Shown: one piece after another, positions 53,694 to 63,201 of the stretch | Numbering within the stretch: position 1 is the stretch's first letter | Layout of the letters: each line of letters opens with the position of its first letter | From: Polaribacter sp. IC066 | GTDB lineage: Bacteria > Bacteroidota > Bacteroidia > Flavobacteriales > Flavobacteriaceae | Length of the DNA stretch: 64,000 bases | Direction of reading: 5' to 3' | Assembly: GCF_007997085.1 (NCBI RefSeq) | Contig: NZ_VORR01000002.1 | Coordinates: 62,001 to 126,000, forward strand | Notes under the pieces: model-generated | What the model saw: the letters and a program-made list of their open reading frames with translations, nothing else | The model's database searches: none | What the model was told of the DNA's origin: nothing | Made by a program: the position numbers and the translations under genes

Positions 53694-55973
53694 TTATTTT
53701 TTCTTCTTTTCTCTTTGTTGTGCATCTACAGCGGCTAAAGCTGCCATGTTTACCATTTCATCTACACTTGCGCCTAATTGTAAAACATGCACAGCTTTAC
53801 TTAAACCTAAAATTACTGGGCCAATAGATTCTGCACCTTGTAATTCTTTTAATAGTTTGTAGGTAATGTTGGCAGATTCTAAATTAGGGAAAATTAAGAC
53901 ATTTACTTTTTTACCGTTTAATTTAGAAAAAGGGAATTCTTTTGCTAACATTTCTGAATTCAAAGCAAAATCTGCTTGAATTTCTCCATCAACTACCATA
54001 TCTGGAAAATGACGATGCATATAGGCAACAGCTTCTCTAATTTTTGTAGAGGTTTCATGTGTTGAAGATCCAAAATTAGAAAATGACAGCATGGCAACGT
54101 TAGGTTTCATTCCAAACATTTTGGCCAAACTAGACGTCATTTGTGTAATCTTCACTAAATCTTTTGCAGACGGATTAATATTAATCGTAGTATCTGCTAA
54201 AAATATAGGGCCTTGCTTTGTTAACATTAAATTACAAGCCGCAATTTTAGAAACACCTTTGTCTTTTGCAATTAGTTCTAAAATGGGTTTTACTACAGAA
54301 GGATAGGGCCTAGAATAACCCGTAATTAAAGCATCTGCTTCGTTGGTGTTTACCATCATTGCTGCAAAATAATTACGCTCACGCATTAATTTTTTTGCTT
54401 CAGATAAAGTCCTCCCTTTTCGTTGTCTTGTTTTCCAGTATGCTTCGCCATAACGGCCTCTGCGCGCTTCTTCTTCGTCTGTTTTAGGATCAAAAAGAGG
54501 TACATCATCGGTAAAACCAATTTCTTCTTTTAAAGCTAAAATAACTTCTTTTCTACCTAATAAAATCGGAATTCCTAGTTTTTCTTCGTGCACTCTTTGC
54601 GCTGCTTTTAACACATCTAAATGATCTGCTTCTGCAAAAACAATACGTTTAAGATTACTTTTAGCACGGTTATGAATTAATCTAATTTCTTTACTACCAG
54701 AGCCTGAACGCTCCATAAGCTCTTCTCTATATTTGTCCCAGTCGGTAATAGGCTCTAAAGCTACACCAGATTCCATGGCAGCTTTTGCAATTGCTGGCGG
54801 AATTTCATAAATTAATCTCGGGTCAAAAGGTTTCGGAATAATGTATTCTTTTCCAAAAGTTAAACTTACCTCATCATAGACAATATTTACTTGTTCTGGA
54901 ACCGATTTTTTGGCTAAATCTGCTAAAGCATGCACAGCTGCCATCTTCATTTCTTCATTAATTTTGGTTGCTCTCACATCTAAAGCACCTCTAAAAATAA
55001 ACGGAAAACCAAGTACATTATTTACTTGGTTAGGATGGTCTGATCTACCCGTAGCCATAATAATATCTTTTCTTGTGGCAACAGCTACATCGTAATCTAT
55101 TTCTGGAACCGGATTTGCCATTGCAAACACAATAGGGTTTTTACCCATTGCTAATAGCATTTCTGGAGTTACCACATTCCCCATCGATAAACCGATAAAA
55201 ACATCGGCATTGTGCATTGCTTCTTCAAGCGTGTTTAAATCTTGAGAGGTTGCAAATTCTGCTTTTTGAGAAGTTAAGGTTTCTCTATCTTTTCTGATTA
55301 CACCTTTGCTATCGCACATGACAATATTTTCTCTTACTGCGCCCAATTCTAAATACAAGCGGGTACAAGAAATTGCCGCAGCACCAGCGCCGTTAATCAC
55401 CATTTTTACTTTAGAAATATCCTTTTTAGTAATTTCTAACGCATTTTTTAAGGCCGCTGCAGAAATTATGGCAGTTCCATGCTGATCATCGTGCATTACA
55501 GGAATGTCTAATTCTTCCTTTAAACGTCTTTCTATTTCAAAAGCTTCAGGCGCTTTAATATCCTCTAAATTGATGCCTCCAAAAGTTGGCGCAATTGCTT
55601 TTACAGTAGAGATAAAGTGCTCTACATCTGTGGCATCTATTTCTATATCAAAAACATCAATATCAGCAAATATTTTAAAAAGTAAACCTTTGCCTTCCAT
55701 TACTGGTTTTGAAGCTTCTGGGCCAATATTTCCCAAACCTAAAACGGCCGATCCGTCTGTAATTACAGCAACTAAATTTCCTTTTGCCGTGTATTTATAA
55801 ACATTATTTCTGTCTTTTGCTATTTCTAAACAAGGCTCTGCAACGCCAGGAGAATATGCCAACGCTAAATCGTGTTGTGTTGCATATTTTTTAGTAGGTA
55901 CAACTGCTATTTTTCCGGGCTTTGGTTTTGCGTGATAGAGTAGTGCTTCGTGTCTTTTTCTAGAATCGCTCAT
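53694..55973 (-). CDS. maeB: NADP-dependent malic enzyme with phosphotransacetylase-like domain
   Basis: A 759-residue MaeB-type protein. The malic enzyme part (about 1-430) has KKYATQHDLALAYSPGVAEP, DDQHGTAIISAAALKNALEI and the nucleotide-binding VINGAGAAAISCTRLYLELG. The C-terminal part (about 430-759) resembles phosphate acetyltransferase and probably acts in acetyl-CoA/acetyl-P regulation. It makes pyruvate and NADPH from malate. The gene has its own promoter and lies upstream of ruvA. Confidence 0.95.
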   Translation of the reverse strand: MSDSRKRHEALLYHAKPKPGKIAVVPTKKYATQHDLALAYSPGVAEPCLEIAKDRNNVYKYTAKGNLVAVITDGSAVLGLGNIGPEASKPVMEGKGLLFKIFADIDVFDIEIDATDVEHFISTVKAIAPTFGGINLEDIKAPEAFEIERRLKEELDIPVMHDDQHGTAIISAAALKNALEITKKDISKVKMVINGAGAAAISCTRLYLELGAVRENIVMCDSKGVIRKDRETLTSQKAEFATSQDLNTLEEAMHNADVFIGLSMGNVVTPEMLLAMGKNPIVFAMANPVPEIDYDVAVATRKDIIMATGRSDHPNQVNNVLGFPFIFRGALDVRATKINEEMKMAAVHALADLAKKSVPEQVNIVYDEVSLTFGKEYIIPKPFDPRLIYEIPPAIAKAAMESGVALEPITDWDKYREELMERSGSGSKEIRLIHNRAKSNLKRIVFAEADHLDVLKAAQRVHEEKLGIPILLGRKEVILALKEEIGFTDDVPLFDPKTDEEEARRGRYGEAYWKTRQRKGRTLSEAKKLMRERNYFAAMMVNTNEADALITGYSRPYPSVVKPILELIAKDKGVSKIAACNLMLTKQGPIFLADTTININPSAKDLVKITQMTSSLAKMFGMKPNVAMLSFSNFGSSTHETSTKIREAVAYMHRHFPDMVVDGEIQADFALNSEMLAKEFPFSKLNGKKVNVLIFPNLESANITYKLLKELQGAESIGPVILGLSKAVHVLQLGASVDEMVNMAALAAVDAQQREKKKK

Positions 55974-55999
55974 GCTTGTTGTGTTTTTTTAGTAACTTA

Positions 56000-56028
56000 C
56001 AAATATAGGGTTTATAAAACAAGAGCAA
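56000..56028 (-). promoter_or_regulatory. Promoter of maeB
   Basis: On the minus strand, TTG (56028-56026), 18 bp, then TATATTTG (56007-56000) matches the Bacteroidota TTG/TAnnTTTG consensus. It is 26 bp before the maeB ATG. Confidence 0.6.
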
Positions 56029-56301
56029 AATACTTTTGAGGTTTTAAGAGGTAAATAATCCTACCAATTTATTAATTTTTAAACTTCCAATTTTAAAATA
56101 CGTTTGATTTTTTTTAGAGGTTATAAAAAGTAAATAATAACAGGTGTAATGTCTTTGTTCTATAAATAATCTAATTTGTTTATTAATTTTTAATTGGTAT
56201 TTGTCAGGTAAATTTTGTGCGATGATATCTTGTGTTTTAGCAAAAGAAGCATCGATTTAGAAAAAAAATCGATGTTAAAATTACTTCTAATGAACTCATA
56301 T
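56029..56301. other. Intergenic stretch between the transporter and maeB
   Basis: No gene is seen. A hairpin ATCGATTT (56251-56258) with AAATCGAT (56266-56273) lies 28 bp past the stop of the transporter gene. It may help end its transcript, though no clear T tract follows on that strand. Confidence 0.45.
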
Positions 56302-57741
56302 TTAAAAGAATAATGGGATAAAAAATTTAAATAATAAGATTAATAACACAACGGCAATTACGTTTATAATGACACCTACTCTGGCCATTTCATGTACTTT
56401 TATATGTCCACTTGCAAAAACTATTGCATTTGGTGGGGTTGCCATAGGGAGCATAAAAGCGCAACTACTTGCCATGGTAACAGGTATTAAAAGGTATAAT
56501 ACAGGAATATTCATGCCAATTGCTATACCAGCTACTACGGGTGCTAATACTGCGATTAATGCAACGTTGCTCATGAGCTCTGTCATAAACAACATTAAAA
56601 CAATAAGTGTTACAGCTGTTAATAAAACACTCAAATTTGCTCCAGATATCGTTGTCGCTATTACCTCAACAATACCACTCGAAGACATTCCTTTGGCGAG
56701 CGCTAAACCACCCCCAAAAAGAATTAAAATTCCCCAAGGTAAATTTTTAGTGTCTTTCCATTCTAAAATAAATTGTCCTTTTTTTAAATTGGAAGGAATT
56801 GTAAAAAGAGCAATTGCTCCAAAAATACTTATTAAAGTATCTGTAAGTTTTATTGCTGGTAAATACCCATTAATAACGGTTCTAAAAATCCAAAGAAAAA
56901 CAACAATTATAAAAATTCTTAAGACTATCTTTTCTTTAAAAGTAATTTTACCCAATTTTTTTAATGCTGTTTCTATCACATCATGCGATGTTTTAAATAG
57001 TAATCCTTTCGTAGGAAACATTAATTTTACTAAAATTAAATAAATAATAGTAATTAAAACAATAGAAAAAGGCAAGCCAAGAAGCATCCATTTAAAAAAT
57101 GAAATTTCGGTATTGTATTCGTTTTCTAAAAAGCCAATTAATACAGAATTAGGAGGGGTGCCAATTACGGTTGCAATACCACCTGCATTTGCAGAAAAAG
57201 CAATTCCTAACATCACAGAAAGCATAAAGTTTTTATCTTTTTTAGTATACCCATCTTTGTCATTTATGAGCAATTTAATTACAGATAATGCAATAGGTAG
57301 CATTACAACGGTACTTGCTGTATTGCTAATCCACATGCTTATAAATGCGGTAGCGATCATGAATCCTAAAACTACTTTATTTGGTGTTGTGCCTGTTTTT
57401 TTAATAATATTTAAAGCGATTCTTTTGTGTAAATCTACTTTCTCTAAGGCAAGGGCCAGCACAAATCCTCCAAAAAACAAAAATACAATCGGACTTCCGT
57501 AATTTACGCCTACATCACTTATTGGCATCACATTTGTTGATGGAAAAAGTAATAGCGGAAGTAAAGCAGTAACAGAAATAGAAACTGCCTCGGTAATCCA
57601 CCAGGTAATCATCCATAAAGCAATAGCAATTACGGCATCTGCAGTTGAAGAGATAAATTCTATTGGTAAAAGTTGTAACGAGAAAAATATGGCAGGACCT
57701 AAAAGCAGTCCTATTTTTTTTATTATGGAGTAGTTTTTCAT
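56302..57741 (-). CDS. SLC13/DASS-family sodium:carboxylate symporter
   Basis: A 479-residue membrane protein with about 11-13 segments. Both family SNT-type motifs are present: MWISNTASTVVMLPIALSVI and MTELMSNVALIAVLAPVVAG. FFGGFVLALALEKVDLHKRI and AFMLPMATPPNAIVFASGHI are also diagnostic. It imports di- or tricarboxylates, or sulfate, with sodium across the inner membrane. It lies 134 bp downstream of the Fec-type receptor gene on the same strand, so the receptor may bring the same substrate, or a complex of it, across the outer membrane. That link is inferred. Confidence 0.9.
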   Translation of the reverse strand: MKNYSIIKKIGLLLGPAIFFSLQLLPIEFISSTADAVIAIALWMITWWITEAVSISVTALLPLLLFPSTNVMPISDVGVNYGSPIVFLFFGGFVLALALEKVDLHKRIALNIIKKTGTTPNKVVLGFMIATAFISMWISNTASTVVMLPIALSVIKLLINDKDGYTKKDKNFMLSVMLGIAFSANAGGIATVIGTPPNSVLIGFLENEYNTEISFFKWMLLGLPFSIVLITIIYLILVKLMFPTKGLLFKTSHDVIETALKKLGKITFKEKIVLRIFIIVVFLWIFRTVINGYLPAIKLTDTLISIFGAIALFTIPSNLKKGQFILEWKDTKNLPWGILILFGGGLALAKGMSSSGIVEVIATTISGANLSVLLTAVTLIVLMLFMTELMSNVALIAVLAPVVAGIAIGMNIPVLYLLIPVTMASSCAFMLPMATPPNAIVFASGHIKVHEMARVGVIINVIAVVLLILLFKFFIPLFF

Positions 57742-57758
57742 TCTTTAGTTAAAAAAAA

Positions 57759-57858
57759 GCTATCTAAAAGGTTGAATTTAATACTTATAAAACAACTTAA
57801 CATACAGTATTCAAGTTAAATTTTTAAGCGCACTAATTTCAATTCCCTTTTAGATAGT
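57759..57858. repeat. Inverted repeat between receptor and transporter genes
   Basis: CTATCTAAAAGG (57760-57771) is the reverse complement of CCTTTTAGATAG (57846-57857), separated by 74 bp, with A and T runs outside the arms. It could fold in the shared minus-strand transcript and act as a partial terminator or RNA-processing site. Confidence 0.45.
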
Positions 57859-57875
57859 TTTTTTGTGTTTTTAGA

Positions 57876-60800
57876 TTAAAATTTAAAACTTAAGTTAGCG
57901 TTCCAACTTGCACCACTAAGACCAAATTGAGATACTCTTCTGCTGTAACCAAACATACCACCACCATAATTCGCAGAATGTTGATGCCTGTCTGGATACA
58001 CATTAAATATATTTGCACCACCAACGCCAATATTGATAGATTCAGTTATTTTATAAGAAATATTTAAATCGGTTAATATTTTAGAAGCAAATACTTGATC
58101 TAGCGTTTCTAAAGCACCGTTATTCCATGCATTTGCAACCTCATTTTCATTTGGATGTACATAAGTAACTTCACCAAATTTTGTAGTATTTAACCCTACG
58201 GTAAATTTATGAATCTCATAAGTTAGGCCTACAATAATTTTGCTTGTAGGTTGTGCAACCTCTAATCTAGAAACTTCTTCTCTGTTAAATAATTGCCTCT
58301 CGAAACCTTCTAAAAAAGAACCTGTTTTAATTCCGGGGTCTCCATTAGCGTTTCTCGGTAATGCTGTTTTTGTGAAATTACCAGCAGCTGTTGCTGTTAA
58401 TTTCCCTGCTCCTAAATTTGTTTTATAGGCTAATACTACATCTAAACCATTGGTTTCTGTATCTGCTACATTGGTCATGAATTGTACTTGTGATAAACCT
58501 GCATTGTCTAAAATTGTTTTAAATCTTGGGTCTTGTCCACCATTAAATCTACCTGTAATTCCAATTCTATCTTTAATATTTACTTGATAAGCATCTACAG
58601 TTACCGATAATTTTTCAAATAATTTTGCAGTAAAACCGATACTTAAATTAGTCGATGTTTCTGGTTTTAAATTCTGAATACCAAATTGTCTAGTTACGGG
58701 GCTATCATCATTTAAATGAGCAATATTTACACCATCTATGCTGCCATCTGCTAAGGTTATAAATTGTAATGTGTAACTAGAAAAGTATTTTTGAGGCAGT
58801 GATGGTGCTCTAAAACCAGTACTATAGGTTCCTCTAATGGTAATATCATCAGTAATTTTATACCTAGAACCTAATTTCCAACTAAAATTATTTCCAAAAT
58901 CTGAATAATCTTCATATCTACCCGCTAAAGTTACTAAAAACTTATCGGTGAATTCAGCTTCAAAATCTGCATATAACCCTAAGTTAAATCTATTTTTATT
59001 GATTTGATTTATTCTTTGATATCCTGGAAAAACCTGGCTACCAGATTCTTTTAATCCGTCTGAAGCATCTTCATCATAATTTTTCCAAGATTCATCTTGT
59101 CCCGCGGTTTGTTGAAAATTTTCTAATCTAAATTCTGTTCCAAACGCAGCGTTTAAAGGAAACCCTACATCAAGTCCTTTAGAGACACCGAGGTTAATTA
59201 CGTTTTGAGAATATTTTAAGTTACCAGCATCAAAAGTTGTTGGTGATTCTAAAAATAAAGAGGCATTATTACTATTGTAGATCGTCCATTGGAAAGAGTT
59301 CGATCCGAAGGTATTACTAAAATCTACATCCCAACCATCAAAAACAGTTTCTAAACCTACAACAGCAGAAATATCTTGAATATCTGAACCAATATGAGGA
59401 GAAAAGCCTAAAGGGTGCAAACCAGATTGTCTTGCTCCTTGATTTGGTCTTCTCACAAAACCAGTTGCGGTGCCTAATCTATAATTGTAACCACCAAAAG
59501 CGTACATTTTAGTTTCTTCTGTAAAGGGTAATTCTGAATTAAACATAATACCCGCATTTGTAGTGCCAGAACCACCCATATTTGCAACTCTTCGTCCGTT
59601 AAAATCACTTAATTCATTCACAGAGGCAAAGCCAAAAGTGCTTCCCCACTTATCATTATAGGCTGCTATTGCAGCAGGATCACTTTGGTTAAATGCTGCA
59701 TATTCTGCAATAGGGTCATCTCTTCTTTCATCAGAAAACATTTGAATTGTATAATCATCCATCCTATTAAAAGGATTTTTAGTTAAATAATTCATGGTTA
59801 CGTTTAAAAAACCTCCTTTTTCTCCAAAACCTACACCATAATTTGCACTAAACTGAAAATTTTCTCCACCGCCATCTCCTCTTGTGGAAGCTAAATCAGG
59901 ATTGTTTGAGTAGGGGTTAAATTCCTCTAAAAAACTTGGTGCTTCTGGTGGGGCAGATAAAAAACCTGCACGAAACTTAATGATTCCTGCGTTTGGTGTT
60001 TTTTTAAGAATTATGTTAATTACACCTGCTATTGCATCAGAACCATATTGGGCAGAAGCACCATCTCTTAAAACTTCTATACGCTCTATTGCCGCCATTG
60101 GTATAGAATTTAAATCTGTACCAACTTGGCCTCTACCAACAGTTCCGTTTACATTCATTAATGCGGTGGCATGCCTTCTTTTTCCATTAATTAAAACCAA
60201 GGTTTGATCTGCACCTAAACCTCTTAAAGACATCGGGTCTATATGATCTGATCCATGCCCAATATTTTGTTTTGTAGAATGAAACGACGGAGCAACAAAT
60301 TGCATAAGTTGAGATAATTCTGCTTGTGGAGAAGCTTCTATTGCTTTAGCTCCAATAACATCTATAGGGGCAACTGATTCTAATTGCGTTCTTGGTTTGC
60401 CTCTAGAACCAATAAGAACTACGCCTTCTAATTGATTTGCATCTTCTTCTAAAACGATAGCAAAAGTAGTTTTATCTCCGATAACAATTTCTTTGGTTTT
60501 AAAACCAAGGTAAGAGACTACCAATATTTTGCTGCTGTCTTCGGGTACATTTAAAGTAAAATTACCATCAAAATCTACAGTAGCTCCAATTTTTGTGCCT
60601 TTAATAATAACATTTGCACCAAATAAAGCGTCACCATTTTTATCTTTTATAGTGCCACTTATCTTTATATTTTGTAGTGAAGTTTCATCAGGATTTAATT
60701 CTCTTTTCGTGAGAATAATTTGTTTTTCTATCACCTTAAAATCAATACTAGTGTTTTTAAATAATGTTTTTAAAGTGGTAAGAATAGATTCTTTATTTGT

Positions 60801-61067
60801 TTTTAGCGTAACTTTTTGAAAAATATCTATTTCTTTATTTCGATATAAAAATTTAAAATTCGTTTGTTTTTTTATTTCACTCAAGGCTTTTTTTAGGGTA
60901 ACATCTTGTAGATTTAAGGTTACTTTTTTTTGCGAAAAACTGTCGTTAGGGAAAAGATGTAATACGGATAAAAATAAAAGTATTACTGTAAGTTTCATTT
61001 TAAGATTATTTTTAAATAAAAATCTAGTTTTCTCCTTTAACTTGAAGGATAAAGTTATTTTTTTCAT
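57876..61067 (-). CDS. Fec-type TonB-dependent receptor with STN signalling domain
   Basis: A 1063-residue receptor. A signal peptide lies at KMKLTVILLFLSVLHLFPND; the longer N-terminus from 61067 is kept as is usual for this group, although ATG 60998 is possible. An STN domain follows (VTLNLQDVTLKKALSEIKKQ onward, about 45-125), then a carboxypeptidase-regulatory-like domain (about 135-215). The plug shows SLRGLGADQTLVLINGKRRH and IEVLRDGASAQYGSDAIAGV. The barrel ends in WNANLSFKF. The STN domain signals substrate binding to FecR, whose gene is next door, and thence to an ECF sigma factor. The substrate is unknown. Confidence 0.93.
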   Translation of the reverse strand: MKKITLSFKLKEKTRFLFKNNLKMKLTVILLFLSVLHLFPNDSFSQKKVTLNLQDVTLKKALSEIKKQTNFKFLYRNKEIDIFQKVTLKTNKESILTTLKTLFKNTSIDFKVIEKQIILTKRELNPDETSLQNIKISGTIKDKNGDALFGANVIIKGTKIGATVDFDGNFTLNVPEDSSKILVVSYLGFKTKEIVIGDKTTFAIVLEEDANQLEGVVLIGSRGKPRTQLESVAPIDVIGAKAIEASPQAELSQLMQFVAPSFHSTKQNIGHGSDHIDPMSLRGLGADQTLVLINGKRRHATALMNVNGTVGRGQVGTDLNSIPMAAIERIEVLRDGASAQYGSDAIAGVINIILKKTPNAGIIKFRAGFLSAPPEAPSFLEEFNPYSNNPDLASTRGDGGGENFQFSANYGVGFGEKGGFLNVTMNYLTKNPFNRMDDYTIQMFSDERRDDPIAEYAAFNQSDPAAIAAYNDKWGSTFGFASVNELSDFNGRRVANMGGSGTTNAGIMFNSELPFTEETKMYAFGGYNYRLGTATGFVRRPNQGARQSGLHPLGFSPHIGSDIQDISAVVGLETVFDGWDVDFSNTFGSNSFQWTIYNSNNASLFLESPTTFDAGNLKYSQNVINLGVSKGLDVGFPLNAAFGTEFRLENFQQTAGQDESWKNYDEDASDGLKESGSQVFPGYQRINQINKNRFNLGLYADFEAEFTDKFLVTLAGRYEDYSDFGNNFSWKLGSRYKITDDITIRGTYSTGFRAPSLPQKYFSSYTLQFITLADGSIDGVNIAHLNDDSPVTRQFGIQNLKPETSTNLSIGFTAKLFEKLSVTVDAYQVNIKDRIGITGRFNGGQDPRFKTILDNAGLSQVQFMTNVADTETNGLDVVLAYKTNLGAGKLTATAAGNFTKTALPRNANGDPGIKTGSFLEGFERQLFNREEVSRLEVAQPTSKIIVGLTYEIHKFTVGLNTTKFGEVTYVHPNENEVANAWNNGALETLDQVFASKILTDLNISYKITESINIGVGGANIFNVYPDRHQHSANYGGGMFGYSRRVSQFGLSGASWNANLSFKF

Positions 61068-61166
61068 AATTTTGAAAAGTTTTGGTTATTAATAATTTAA
61101 AGTTTGTTGATGCACTGAAATTCTTGGGAAATGTTAGCGCATTTCCCTTTTTTATTTACATAGATT

Positions 61167-62285
61167 TTAAGGATTTATGGTTATTATATTTTTATTTATT
61201 GCATAGTCGAACTTAAAACTAGTAGAAAGTGATTTAAAAATGACTTCGATAGTTTCATTATCAAACTGTCCTGAAAAAAGTTCTTCTTTGATCGTTTCAT
61301 TGTTATTCACAACAATAATATTAAAAGTTCTTTCGATTCTTTTTACCAATTCTTTGAAAGGTGTATTATTAAAAATGATTTTTTTGTCGATCCAAGAAGT
61401 AAACTCTATTGTATTCACTTTCTTATGGCTTATAACATTGTTTTTTTTGTTATAGATAGCTTGGTGGTTTGGCGTTAATAGTAATGATGTATTCATTTTA
61501 TTACCAGTGCCTTTTACTTTTACAGACCCTGTTACCAGTGTAGTTTTAATGTCTTGTTCTTCAACATAAGAAGAAACATTAAACGTTGTTCCTAAAACTT
61601 CTATGTTTAAATTCTTTGTATTTACAATAAAAGGCAAGTTTTTATTGTGCGCAACCTTAAAAAAGGCTTCACCCTCTAAAACCACCTCTCTAGAAGCCAA
61701 TCCTTTTATAAAATTTTTTGGATATTTTAGTTTAGAATCAGAATTTAACCAGACAATTGTGCTGTCTGATAAGACCAATCTAAAAACTTGACCTTTGGGT
61801 ATTTTTATTTCGTTAAACACAAGTTTTTCTTCTTTTGAAGTGTTTTCTACATAAGAAATAACCTTTTGTTCTTGTTTAATTATTTTTTTGGAGCCGTCTT
61901 CTTGTGTTAGTATGATTTTAGAATCTTCAAGATTTACTATTTTTTCATTTTTAATAGGATCAACTATTTTAGGGTTAGAAATAGTCTCATAAAAAAAATA
62001 TACGCCTATTAATAAAACAGTACTAGCTGCATATTTATAAAAAGGTGTAAACAATTTTACAACAGATTTTTTTTGTTTTCTTTTTACAATTTCTTTTTTA
62101 AATTCTTCAAAAGCAAATTTGGCATCTGTTTTTTTTATGGTTGATGTTTCTTTAGCATACGTTTCTATTTCCTCCTTTAATAAAATAATTATATCATCTG
62201 TTTGATGCTCTAACCAATTTAAAAGTTTTTCTTTTTCTTCTTTGCTAGTATTAGATTCTAAATATTTTCTAATTAATTTTTTCAT
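61167..62285 (-). CDS. FecR-family anti-sigma factor
   Basis: A 372-residue protein. A cytoplasmic N-terminus (MKKLIRKYLESNTSKEEKEK) binds sigma. One transmembrane helix lies near residues 88-105 (YAASTVLLIGVYFFYE). The periplasmic FecR domain has KGQVFRLVLSDSTIVWLNSD and SREVVLEGEAFFKVAHNKNL. A DUF4974 tail touches the receptor STN domain. It lies 99 bp upstream of the receptor gene on the same strand and is divergent from the sigma factor gene. Confidence 0.93.
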   Translation of the reverse strand: MKKLIRKYLESNTSKEEKEKLLNWLEHQTDDIIILLKEEIETYAKETSTIKKTDAKFAFEEFKKEIVKRKQKKSVVKLFTPFYKYAASTVLLIGVYFFYETISNPKIVDPIKNEKIVNLEDSKIILTQEDGSKKIIKQEQKVISYVENTSKEEKLVFNEIKIPKGQVFRLVLSDSTIVWLNSDSKLKYPKNFIKGLASREVVLEGEAFFKVAHNKNLPFIVNTKNLNIEVLGTTFNVSSYVEEQDIKTTLVTGSVKVKGTGNKMNTSLLLTPNHQAIYNKKNNVISHKKVNTIEFTSWIDKKIIFNNTPFKELVKRIERTFNIIVVNNNETIKEELFSGQFDNETIEVIFKSLSTSFKFDYAINKNIITINP

Positions 62286-62345
62286 TCTTAATTAATGATT
62301 ACACTATTAATATGCACAAATAATAAAAAACCCCCATAAAAAATA

Positions 62346-62353
62346 TATATTTG
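62346..62353 (+). promoter_or_regulatory. Promoter -7 box of the ECF sigma gene
   Basis: TATATTTG matches the TAnnTTTG box, 28 bp before the sigma factor ATG at 62382. A -33 element is not obvious. Confidence 0.5.
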
Positions 62354-62381
62354 TCAAAAATGAAGTTTAAATTTATGATTA

Positions 62382-62948
62382 ATGCAACGTGATAAATCTT
62401 TAAAATCCACTATTAAGAATGTAGGATTTGAGCTAGATGATTTTAATAAGTTATTTGAAACTCATTATAATATACTTTTAAAGTATGTTATAAAGCTTTG
62501 CAATGATTCTGAAGTGGCTAAAGATATTGTGCAAGAAGCTTATATTAAACTATGGAATAAAAGAGCAGAAATTAAAACAGATTTACCAATACACAGTTAT
62601 CTATTTAAAATTTGTTATAATGAATTTTTGCAGTTTTTAAGAAAGAAAAAAGTGGAAACTAATTTCCTTGATGATTTAAAATACAAGTACACTACGGAGA
62701 TTTATTTTGAAGCTTACATTTTAAAAACAGACAAAGAAGAACAAATAAAAAAAGCAATAGAAAAATTACCGAAAAGAACAAAAGAAGCTTTTCTTTTAAG
62801 TAAATACGAGCATCTAAAATATAAAGAAATTGCACAAGTAATGGATATTTCTATTAAAACAGTAGAAAAACATATTTCGAATGCGCTACTTTTTTTGCGA
62901 ACTAATATCAATCTTTCTCCAATAATTTTATTTTTTTTTAAAAGTTAA
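62382..62948 (+). CDS. ECF sigma factor, Fec-type (Bacteroidota sigma-70 group)
   Basis: A 188-residue sigma factor. Region 2: FNKLFETHYNILLKYVIKLC, then DIVQEAYIKLWNKRAEI and LPIHSYLFKICYNEFLQFLR. Region 4: AIEKLPKRTKEAFLLSKYEH, then LKYKEIAQVMDISIKTVEKH. It should be held by the divergent FecR protein and should activate the receptor operon. A nearby upstream ATG (62375) reads into a stop, so 62382 is the start. Placement on the opposite strand from fecR is unusual, since sigma and anti-sigma genes are normally in tandem. Confidence 0.92.
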   Translation: MQRDKSLKSTIKNVGFELDDFNKLFETHYNILLKYVIKLCNDSEVAKDIVQEAYIKLWNKRAEIKTDLPIHSYLFKICYNEFLQFLRKKKVETNFLDDLKYKYTTEIYFEAYILKTDKEEQIKKAIEKLPKRTKEAFLLSKYEHLKYKEIAQVMDISIKTVEKHISNALLFLRTNINLSPIILFFFKS

Positions 62949-62997
62949 GCAGTCATAAATGCCAAATCGGGTAAAACTAATTTAGGGAACTCTTGTA

Positions 62998-63164
62998 TCT
63001 ATTTCTTATCCAATAAATATAAATCCGCGCTAAAAAAAGCGTTTGTTCCATCAAAATCATCATCAGAAATATATTTAAAAGTGACACATACACGACCATA
63101 TTCTTTAGTGGTTTTATTACTTAATTCACTAGAACGGCTTAAGAATAATTTGTTTTTAATTTGA
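62998..63164 (-). pseudogene. Possible C-terminal remnant of an unrecognised gene
   Basis: A frame of about 55 codons on the minus strand without a start codon: TPTQIKNKLFLSRSSELSNK, then EYGRVCVTFKYISDDDFDGT and NAFFSADLYLLDKK before a stop. The composition looks protein-like and upstream stops interrupt it. It may be a decayed gene tail. The family is not recognised and the call is weak. Confidence 0.3.
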
Positions 63165-63201
63165 GTAGGCGTTCACAAATTTTTTCAATACAAAAAGATT
63201 G

